The position numbers and the translations under genes were made by a program. A stretch of DNA of 8,373 nucleotides from Bacillota bacterium (lineage in GTDB: Bacteria; Bacillota; DTU030). Positions 1 to 5,551 of the stretch are shown in pieces. The DNA is taken from the NCBI GenBank assembly GCA_012841005.1, contig DUVO01000235.1:1-8373 (forward strand). The letters are read 5' to 3'. Positions within the stretch are counted from its first letter, which is position 1. Each line of letters starts with the position of its first letter. A model generated the notes under the pieces. That model worked only from the letters and a program-made list of their open reading frames with translations, did no database searches and had not been told where the DNA came from.

Positions 1-228
1 ACGAAATTCCCCCACCAGGCCAGCGATGTAGTCTTCCTGGAGGGGCTCGGTAAAATACCGGCGGAGGAGGCCGCCAATAAGTTCTCCCTGGGCGGTGAGC
101 CCGTCGGCATAATTATTCTCATAGTACTGCTGCAGGGACTGGAGGAGCTGCACCCCAATCACCTGCATGGCAATGAGGATCAGGAGGAAGTATATGATGC
201 CCATCTTCCACTGGATGCTCTTGAACAT
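1..228 (-). CDS. walK: WalK-type sensor histidine kinase, N-terminal fragment (runs off the window)
   Basis: Membrane sensor kinase partner of the response regulator encoded just upstream. Only the first 76 codons are in the window. The protein begins MFKSIQWKMGIIYFLLILIA, giving a short basic cytoplasmic start and a transmembrane helix at about residues 10-30, followed by the beginning of an extracellular sensor domain. The start, including the motif IYxLLIxIAMQxIGV, resembles Bacillus WalK (YycG) as I remember it. WalK controls cell-wall hydrolase genes through WalR and is usually essential in low-GC Firmicutes. The start follows the walR stop by 2 bases, and its ribosome site AGGGGGA lies inside the end of walR, so the two are co-transcribed and probably translationally coupled. 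HAMP, PAS and catalytic domains lie outside the window and cannot be checked. Confidence 0.85.
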   Translation of the reverse strand, partial: MFKSIQWKMGIIYFLLILIAMQVIGVQLLQSLQQYYENNYADGLTAQGELIGGLLRRYFTEPLQEDYIAGLVGEFR

Positions 229-230
229 TT

Positions 231-926
231 TTAATTCCCCCTGAAATAATAACCCGCCCCCCGCCTGGTCTGGATATAACGGGGATTGCCGGGATCTTCC
301 TCCAGCTTTTCCCGCAGGCGCCGGATGGCAACATCTACAGTGCGGATGTCCCCGTAATAATCAAAACCCCAGACCTCCTCCAGGAGCTGCTCCCGGGAAA
401 AGACCCGCCCCGGGGAGAGGGCCAGATATTTCAGGAGGTCGAATTCCCGGGGGGTCAGTTCCAGAGACCGAGATTCCTTCCTGACCTCAACCCGTTCCAG
501 GTCGATTTCAAGATCGCCGAAGGCCAGCACCCGAGAGGCCTGCCCCTGCTGTTCGCCAGCGGTCTGCATCCGGCGCAGGATGGCCTTGACCCGGGCTAAT
601 ATCTCCCGGGGGCTGAAGGGCTTGGTCACATAGTCATCGGCCCCCAGTTCCAGGCCGAGGATTTTATCTATCTCTTCTTCTTTGGCCGTCAGCATCAAGA
701 TCGGCACCTGGGAAAAGATACGAACCTGGCGGCAGACACTGAAGCCGTCCAGCTTGGGCAGCATAATATCCAGGATCATCAGGTCAGGGGCGGTGCTTTT
801 GGCCTTGGCCACAGCTTCCTCCCCGTCATAGGCTACTATCACTTCATACCCTGCCTGTTCCAGGTTATAGCGCAGGATATCGGCAATGGGCTTTTCATCA
901 TCGACAACCAAAATCTTTTCCGTCAT
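231..926 (-). CDS. walR: WalR (YycF)-type OmpR/PhoB-family response regulator
   Basis: DNA-binding response regulator of 231 residues. The receiver domain (about 1-118) has the acidic pair D9/D10, phospho-acceptor D53 in ILDIMLPKLDG, T80 and K102 (YVTKPF). The winged-helix effector domain (about 133-229) has ELTPREFDLLKYL, the recognition helix TVDVAIRRLREKLE and the wing TRRGAGYYFR. The opening KILVVDDEKPIADIL and the end RRGxGYY are hallmarks of WalR, which regulates wall metabolism genes. I start at the ATG at 926 because GGAGGGAGATGGGGAA lies directly before it. A TTG eight codons upstream would place that ribosome site inside the gene. walK follows 2 bases downstream. A sigma-H-like promoter lies about 125 bases upstream, after the terminator of the preceding gene. 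No damage is seen. Confidence 0.92.
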   Translation of the reverse strand: MTEKILVVDDEKPIADILRYNLEQAGYEVIVAYDGEEAVAKAKSTAPDLMILDIMLPKLDGFSVCRQVRIFSQVPILMLTAKEEEIDKILGLELGADDYVTKPFSPREILARVKAILRRMQTAGEQQGQASRVLAFGDLEIDLERVEVRKESRSLELTPREFDLLKYLALSPGRVFSREQLLEEVWGFDYYGDIRTVDVAIRRLREKLEEDPGNPRYIQTRRGAGYYFRGN

Positions 927-965
927 TTCCCCATCTCCCTCCACCCTCAAACTCTCTATTTCTAA

Positions 966-1031
966 CTACGAAGCCAGGCGCTCCAGTCCAATGACCAGTT
1001 TTGTTAGGGGTGTCCCAGATTCCCAGTTCAT
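966..1031 (-). CDS. Possible 21-codon leader ORF upstream of walR
   Basis: Between the candidate promoter and walR there is an ATG-started frame of 21 codons (MNWESGTPLTKLVIGLERLA plus S) ending in TAG 39 bases before the walR start. AAGGG stands 7 bases before its ATG, a weak but correctly placed ribosome site. I do not recognise the peptide. It could be a leader peptide acting on walR expression, or chance. A frame this short is not strong evidence of coding. Confidence 0.2.
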   Translation of the reverse strand: MNWESGTPLTKLVIGLERLAS

Positions 1032-1050
1032 ATAGATACCCTTACGTAAA

Positions 1051-1079
1051 AATTTCGCCCATCCGGGTAATATTCCTGC
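1051..1079 (-). promoter_or_regulatory. Sigma-H (Spo0H)-type promoter of walRK
   Basis: On the minus strand, GCAGGAATA (1079-1071) matches the sigma-H -35 consensus RnAGGAwWW fully. After an 11-base spacer, GGCGAAATT (1059-1051) matches the -10 consensus RnnGAATww except for A in place of T in GAAT. The predicted start near 1043 gives a leader of about 117 bases before walR. The same GCAGG-N14-GGGCGAA pattern recurs before the peptidase gene. I saw no good sigma-A promoter here. Confidence 0.55.
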
Positions 1080-1125
1080 TGGAAATGAATGAACGAAGCA
1101 TAGGGCGGCCCGCGGCAGATGGTGC

Positions 1126-1153
1126 AAAAAAAGGAACCGGCCGTACCGGTCCC
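1126..1153 (-). terminator. Intrinsic terminator after the peptidase gene
   Basis: On the minus strand, GGGACCGG, loop TACGG, then CCGGTTCC forms an 8-bp stem with one G-U pair, directly followed by seven T. It begins 34 bases past the peptidase stop and separates that operon from walRK. Five T on the plus-strand side (1154-1158) make it possibly bidirectional. Confidence 0.92.
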
Positions 1154-1187
1154 TTTTTCTTCAGTGTCGTTCCCTTATTGTCCGGCA

Positions 1188-2084
1188 TCACAGCCACCGG
1201 TCCCGGTCATTCTCAACCCAGGCCTGCCATTCTGCCTCCAGTTCTTCCCGGGTGAGCCCCAAAACCTCCTCCAGGGCACCATCCAGGGTTGCCCCCCGGC
1301 CCAGGTGTGCCAGGATTTCGGGCAGCTTCTCTTCTCCATAGACCTCAGCCATATAGAGGACAAAGGAAAGGGCCTGCCGGTAGGCCAGGTTTTGGTTTTC
1401 CAGGCCGGAGAAGTCCTCCAGCTCTTCCAGGCTGTAGAAGGTCTGGTCAAAGGAGGAATCCTGGTCCAGCCAGAGCACCCCGTTGAGCTTGTACTCCACA
1501 TACTGGGCGATCCCTTCGCTGAGCCAGCGAGGATAATTGCCCCGGGCTTTGTAATCAACCACAACATGGGTAAACTCGTGGGCAACCGGCCCGTTTTCCA
1601 GGAAGAGCTGGGACCGGCGGACCGGGTTGTCGGTCCGCAACCAGGTGTTGGGGGAAAGGATCTGGATTACACCCGCCCAGTAAACACCCATGGCCCCGCC
1701 GTCCTGGGCCGTCCAGCCGAAGGCCTCGGCCAGGTCTTCCTGGGTCGGGTGCACCACTATAGCCGTGGCGGCCGGGGGTTCATACTGCAGGAGGTCTACC
1801 ACCGGTTGATATACAGCCATGGCTGTATCCAGGACCAGCCGGCCGGCACCGGTATCTTCAAGCCGGTAGTAAACGGTAAATTTCTCATTTTCCAGTTCCT
1901 CCCACCCGGCAAAGGCCTCGAGCAGTCGTGAACGGGAAATTTCCCGGGCAATTTCATAGGTCACCAGCCGGGGTAAGGTGGGAAAACTGGCCCAGGTAGA
2001 AATTATAATAATGGCAATGAGGCAAAGACCCACCCAGCGGGAGATCTTTTTTTTCCCCTGCGCCGGCACAAGGCAAGGATCCAT
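1188..2084 (-). CDS. Membrane-anchored MA-type (gluzincin) zinc peptidase
   Basis: Predicted metallopeptidase of 298 residues. A basic start (KKKISRW) precedes one hydrophobic helix at about residues 16-32 with no clear cleavage or lipid site, so the enzyme is probably anchored with its catalytic domain outside the cell. The zinc site is HEFTH at 169-173, and the third ligand is E190 in WLSEGIAQYVE, 17 residues on. This is the HExxH...E pattern of the peptidase-MA-like family. The substrate is unknown. I start at the ATG at 2084 because GGAGGGGAGAAAG lies just before it; a TTG eight codons upstream would bury that site. It is the last gene before the terminator at 1126-1153. It follows the NHL lipoprotein by 113 bases containing a sigma-H-like promoter, so it may be expressed with that operon and separately. 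Family assignment is firm; function is open. Confidence 0.88.
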   Translation of the reverse strand: MDPCLVPAQGKKKISRWVGLCLIAIIIISTWASFPTLPRLVTYEIAREISRSRLLEAFAGWEELENEKFTVYYRLEDTGAGRLVLDTAMAVYQPVVDLLQYEPPAATAIVVHPTQEDLAEAFGWTAQDGGAMGVYWAGVIQILSPNTWLRTDNPVRRSQLFLENGPVAHEFTHVVVDYKARGNYPRWLSEGIAQYVEYKLNGVLWLDQDSSFDQTFYSLEELEDFSGLENQNLAYRQALSFVLYMAEVYGEEKLPEILAHLGRGATLDGALEEVLGLTREELEAEWQAWVENDRDRWL

Positions 2085-2138
2085 CTTTCTCCCCTCCCCC
2101 CTCTCCAAGGGAACGGTCCCGCCTGCTATATTAAAATC

Positions 2139-2167
2139 CTATTCGCCCAAATCAGTTCCATACCTGC
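2139..2167 (-). promoter_or_regulatory. Sigma-H-type promoter before the peptidase gene
   Basis: On the minus strand, GCAGGTATG (2167-2159), 11 bases, then GGCGAATAG (2147-2139). The -10 element has the full GAAT core of the sigma-H consensus; the -35 has AGGT instead of AGGA. Spacing is identical to the match before walR. The predicted start near 2131 leaves a leader of about 47 bases. Confidence 0.45.
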
Positions 2168-2197
2168 CGCCCTGCGGAAGGGAAGGGAAAATTCCCT

Positions 2198-3274
2198 TTA
2201 GCCCACACTCCCATGCCGGACGGGATTGGCAATCTTCAGCACCCGGGCATTGCCCCGGTCGACCACGTAGAGGTTTCCTTCTCCATCCACAGCCAGGTTA
2301 CCGGGCTCTGTCAATTCCCCGTAGGGGGTCCCCGCGAGACGGAACATCAGCAGCCATTCCCCCCGGGAGTCATAGACCTGGACCCGGTTGTTGTGGGTAT
2401 CGGAAACGTAGATATTGCCCTCCTGGTCGACGGCTACCCCCAGGGGAGTGTGCAGTAATTCCCCTTTCCCCTTGCCGAGACTCCCAAACTGCAAGGTCTG
2501 ATCGGCAATGGGAGCGTTTTGTTCCAGGGGAATCTTGATTACCTTCCCCACCCCGTTAGCACCATGGACCAGGTAGATGGTTCCCTCGCCGTCCACCGTC
2601 AGCGCCCCCGGCCAGGTAAAGGGCACCAGATCGTAGGAACCTTCCAGCATACTGGCGAGCTGCATGACCAGCTCCCCGTCGGGGCTATACTTGCGCAGTT
2701 CGTTTTCTGAAATGTCATAGTAGGCACCCTTGAGGGCCAGGTAAATATTCCCCTCCCGGTCGGCGGCCAACCCGGCCAGGGGAATGTCAAAACCATCCTG
2801 CAGGCTGAAAAAGGAGGCAAATTCATCCCGGCTCCCCACCTGTCTCAAGAACCTGCCCCCGGCATCGAGGACCTGGACCCGGTTGTTGCCAACGTCGGCG
2901 ACATAAATATTTCCTTTCCCATCCAGCGACAGGGCACCCGGCTGGTTGAACCGGCCCGGTTCTCCCCCCTGGGAACCTAGTTGGTCAATCAGTTCCCCCT
3001 CGGGGCTGTACCGGTAGATCTGGTGCCTGGCCCCATCGGAAACCAGTATTTCCCCCCCGGCAGTCACCGCCACTCCCGCCGGATCGTGCAGGGGTTCTCC
3101 CTCCAGTACGGCCAGTACCTCCACCTGGGTGTACCCCTCTTCATCGACCAGTCTGAGACTGGCCTGGGGTTCAGGTTCCTCTTCCCCTCGAGCCGGGAAG
3201 CTGCATCCGGCGGCCAGCAGGGCCACCGCCAGGAAAAAAGACACTATTACCGCTGCACCCTTCTGCTTCTTCAT
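2198..3274 (-). CDS. NHL-repeat beta-propeller lipoprotein
   Basis: Exported lipoprotein of 358 residues. Lysines at the start, a hydrophobic segment (about 7-22) and lipobox LAAGC with C24 predict lipid attachment to the outer face of the membrane. An acidic linker (EEEPEPQ) follows. The rest is six NHL-type repeats with the signature PxGVAVDxEGNIYVxDxxNNRVQVY; the second and fifth are the best matches, and the third and fourth are more divergent. Six repeats suit one closed six-bladed propeller, a fold that usually binds proteins or ligands rather than catalysing. The ATG at 3274 is preceded by GGGGGGTAAGGAACG. The gene starts 14 bases after the stop of the GerMN-propeller lipoprotein, so the two are co-transcribed. 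NHL enzymes such as peptidyl-alpha-hydroxyglycine lyase share the fold, but I see nothing that supports catalysis here. Specific role unknown. Confidence 0.9.
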   Translation of the reverse strand: MKKQKGAAVIVSFFLAVALLAAGCSFPARGEEEPEPQASLRLVDEEGYTQVEVLAVLEGEPLHDPAGVAVTAGGEILVSDGARHQIYRYSPEGELIDQLGSQGGEPGRFNQPGALSLDGKGNIYVADVGNNRVQVLDAGGRFLRQVGSRDEFASFFSLQDGFDIPLAGLAADREGNIYLALKGAYYDISENELRKYSPDGELVMQLASMLEGSYDLVPFTWPGALTVDGEGTIYLVHGANGVGKVIKIPLEQNAPIADQTLQFGSLGKGKGELLHTPLGVAVDQEGNIYVSDTHNNRVQVYDSRGEWLLMFRLAGTPYGELTEPGNLAVDGEGNLYVVDRGNARVLKIANPVRHGSVG

Positions 3275-3288
3275 CGTTCCTTACCCCC

Positions 3289-5007
3289 CTATGGTTCCGC
3301 AAATTCCAGCTGCCGCCACCGCCCCAGGTAAAGATGGCAATAGGGGCTGCTGGCCAGCTGCCGGCGGCTGTAGAGCAACCTGCCTTCAGGGCCGGGAAGG
3401 ACAGCCGCAATCCTTTCCCCGCTGCTTTCGCCGTCGATTACATAGCGGGACGGCACCGGACCATCCCAGGTCAGGATCTGGTAGACACCGCCGGCCGGAG
3501 CAGGCACCAAAAGTTCTGCCCTGCCATCGCCATTCAGGTCCCGGGTCAGGGGAGGTGAAGAGAGTAAATCGCCCATGTCATCTCCCCCCTGCCAGATCTT
3601 CCTGAGGCGGCCCTCCTGCCAGGTGTAGACGTAGACAGACTTCACCAGGCCATCCCCCAGGATGACCTCCGCCCGGCCGTCCCCGGTAAGGTCCCCGACG
3701 GCCAGGGAAGTATAATTGTTGCCTATGCCGGGATTCTTGTAAATTTCCACATAGGCCTTGCCGTTCCAGGCAAAGACGGTGAGCCCTTCGGCGGCAAAGG
3801 CAATAATCTCCCGCCGGCCGTTGCCGTCAATATCGGCAACCTCCATGCTGCGAAAGGGCAATTCCTCAACCCGGAAGGCCTTTACATAGTTCCCGTCCCT
3901 GTACTGCCAGATCTCGGTCACCGCCTGGTAATCGGCACCGAAAGGGTCGCCCTCCCCATGCAGGAGGATGATCTCATCCCGCCCGTCACCGGTGGTATCG
4001 CCGACGGCCACGCTGGAAATCTGGCCGGGAACTCCCTGCCAGCCCACCTGCTGGTAGCCCTTTTCCCCGTGGGCAAAAATATATATATCATTGCTGGTAC
4101 AGGCAATGAGCTCCGCCCGTCCGTTACCGGTGGTGTCCCCCAGAAGGAGCTGCCCCGACGCCGCCAGCCAGGTCTCCCAGGCCTGGCTGTAGTCCTGGCC
4201 GTCGGAAGCCCAAACCGTTACCCGTTTACCCTGGGCTACCACCACTTCCGGGTTCCCGTCTCCCGTAAGATCGCCCCAGGCCAGGGCATCGGGTTCCCCG
4301 GCAGGCAGGGCAAGGGTCCCTTCCTCTTGGACAGCCTGGGGCCAGGTAAAGGTATCGACCACGGGCAGTTTGCCCCTGGCGGCAAACTTTTCATAGATAT
4401 CAGGGGTAATCCGGTCCAGGGGCTGTACCGGTTCGGTTAGATCAACGGCCCCCGTGGCAATGGTCCTGACCTGCTGCCCCTCGAGGAGGAATTGGACGGC
4501 CTTTACCTGGGGGAACTGGGTCAGGGTTTGAACTATGGAATAGATGGTATTGACTTCCGTCTCCACACCACCCCAATGGTTATCCCGGAATTCCCGGGAA
4601 AAATCCAGGTATACTATGCCATCGATAATTTTTATATCCAGCAGCCTGGTACCTGGGGGAACGACGGGGTGATTTTTTCCGCCAAAGGGAAAACCGCGGT
4701 GGAGGGCTTCCACCAGGACCCGGGCCACGGCCTGGGTGCGGGGCACTTCCTGCTGGACCGGGTTGTCGCGCCCCTGGAAAATATAGTGAAGGGTGATGGT
4801 CATTGTTTCCCCATCTTTTTCTGCAGGCGGGGAAGGTACAGCTTCGGCTTCAGTTTGAAGGGGTTCCCCGGCCTCTTCTTCGGTCAGTAAAATTGAAAGA
4901 TCGGTATCCTCCAGGTCCTGCCCGTCACAGGCGGTAAGACCCAGAAGAAAGGCAAGGAAAAACAGCAGTATTTTGATTTTCCTCCCGGTCCCCATTTTAC
5001 AGCCCAT
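3289..5007 (-). CDS. Lipoprotein with GerMN domain and FG-GAP (VCBS) beta-propeller
   Basis: Exported lipoprotein of 572 residues. A basic start (GTGRKIK), a hydrophobic core and lipobox LTAC with C27 predict a lipid-anchored outer-face protein. A GerMN domain spans about residues 68-190, with the typical TLHYIFQG opening and VYLDFSREF core. From about 240 come six FG-GAP repeats with calcium-loop motifs D-x-[TDN]-G-[DN]-G at about 246, 291, 337, 392, 439 and 490, and a last blade without the loop. GerMN domains occur in the sporulation protein GerM and in actinobacterial LpqB, which also joins GerMN to a propeller and works with MtrAB. I choose the ATG at 5007: AAAAGG lies 12 bases upstream and the signal sequence follows at once. 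Extending the frame upstream adds 88 residues of repeat DNA. The NHL lipoprotein follows 14 bases on. Confidence 0.88.
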   Translation of the reverse strand: MGCKMGTGRKIKILLFFLAFLLGLTACDGQDLEDTDLSILLTEEEAGEPLQTEAEAVPSPPAEKDGETMTITLHYIFQGRDNPVQQEVPRTQAVARVLVEALHRGFPFGGKNHPVVPPGTRLLDIKIIDGIVYLDFSREFRDNHWGGVETEVNTIYSIVQTLTQFPQVKAVQFLLEGQQVRTIATGAVDLTEPVQPLDRITPDIYEKFAARGKLPVVDTFTWPQAVQEEGTLALPAGEPDALAWGDLTGDGNPEVVVAQGKRVTVWASDGQDYSQAWETWLAASGQLLLGDTTGNGRAELIACTSNDIYIFAHGEKGYQQVGWQGVPGQISSVAVGDTTGDGRDEIILLHGEGDPFGADYQAVTEIWQYRDGNYVKAFRVEELPFRSMEVADIDGNGRREIIAFAAEGLTVFAWNGKAYVEIYKNPGIGNNYTSLAVGDLTGDGRAEVILGDGLVKSVYVYTWQEGRLRKIWQGGDDMGDLLSSPPLTRDLNGDGRAELLVPAPAGGVYQILTWDGPVPSRYVIDGESSGERIAAVLPGPEGRLLYSRRQLASSPYCHLYLGRWRQLEFAEP

Positions 5008-5017
5008 TTCCATCCAT

Positions 5018-5088
5018 CCTTTTCGAGGTTCGACTTGTAGGGGCCACCTGCGGTCGCCTTTTCGAAGCTCGAGGTTCGATGTTCGAAA
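5018..5088 (+). repeat. TTCGA repeat cluster flanking a small palindrome
   Basis: CCTTTTCGA occurs at 5018-5026 and 5057-5065, and CGAGGTTCGA at 5024-5033 and 5070-5079, with more TTCGAA units to 5087. Between them, GGCCACC-TGC-GGTCGCC (5042-5058) is a 7-bp stem with one mismatch. This looks like a dispersed intergenic repeat of REP type. Its left edge carries the AAAAGG ribosome site of the GerMN-propeller gene. Confidence 0.6.
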
Positions 5089-5111
5089 GAAATAGTTCTG
5101 CATCATTGTAA

Positions 5112-5469
5112 GAACTACACTTCTGGCGGAGCGACATTGCAACGAGCTGCCACAACGTTTGTCGGTAGCTGATAGTCTGTAGTCCGGTGTATGGTGCCGG
5201 AAGTACCCCGAAAACAGCATTGAGACGACTAGATAAAAAGAGCGCAGGCGAGGGAGGAGAAGCAGCGACACGGAGTCTTTCGCCCCGAAGGGGCGAGTTG
5301 TGTCGCTGCCCGAACGAGCCGAGCTCGTTCAGTAGGCCTGTTAGTCTCCTGCTGTGGAGGGGTACTTCCGGCAACGAGCAGCAGTTGACAACCGGTATTG
5401 CCCGTCGCCTTCGGCTTTGGACAAGCCCTCTGCGAGGAGCACTGGGAGCGAAGCCAGAAGTGTTGGTTC
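5112..5469. repeat. Palindromic element with terminal inverted repeats and nested hairpins (MITE or structured RNA)
   Basis: The ends are inverted: GAACTACACTTCTGGC (5112-5127) and GCCAGAAGTGTTGGTTC (5453-5469), with 11 bp perfect. Inside, GCCGGAAGTACCCC (5196-5209) pairs perfectly with 5359-5372. That stem continues imperfectly through ACAGCA/TGCTGT (5214-5219, 5350-5355) and GAGAC/GTCTC (5222-5226, 5344-5348). Nested within are a 10-bp stem (5262-5271 with 5300-5309) enclosing CGCCCC-GAA-GGGGCG (5281-5295), and GAACGAGC-CGA-GCTCGTTC (5312-5330). A further hairpin lies at 5145-5170 (loop CGT, one bulge). GCAACGAGC is repeated directly at 5139-5147 and 5371-5379. Open frames crossing it have no ribosome sites or recognisable protein and look accidental. 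It is either a non-autonomous transposable element or a large folded RNA; the functional strand is not decidable by eye. No clear target-site duplication is visible. Confidence 0.75.
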
Positions 5470-5504
5470 AGCATGGATATCTATTATCATTATATAAATT
5501 CCTC

Positions 5505-5533
5505 ATTACAAGAGGGTTAGGAAGTATTAACAA
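5505..5533 (-). promoter_or_regulatory. Candidate sigma-A promoter for the lipoprotein operon
   Basis: On the minus strand, TTGTTA (5533-5528), a 17-base spacer, then TGTAAT (5510-5505): four of six and five of six consensus matches. It lies just beyond the kinase stop. If used, the leader to the GerMN-propeller gene would be about 490 bases and include the whole palindromic element. A lone TATAAT at 5494-5489 lacks a -35 at normal distance. Confidence 0.45.
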
Positions 5534-5551
5534 AACTGTAAAGGAGAGAAC

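Noticed and set aside
2183..2198. AAGGGAAAATTCCCTT palindrome at the end of the NHL gene as a terminator
   Set aside because: The stem is short, AT-flanked and overlaps the stop codon, with no run of T after it on the minus strand.
5008..5271. Upstream extension of the GerMN-propeller gene by 88 codons in the same frame
   Set aside because: The added residues come from the palindromic element and the TTCGA repeats, would bury the lipoprotein signal sequence deep inside the protein, and have no ribosome site.
5320..5360. A sigma-H-like match (GCAGGAGAC...ACTGAACGA) inside the palindromic element
   Set aside because: The spacer is 10 rather than 11-12 bases, the -10 core is GAAC, and both parts are explained by the inverted repeats.
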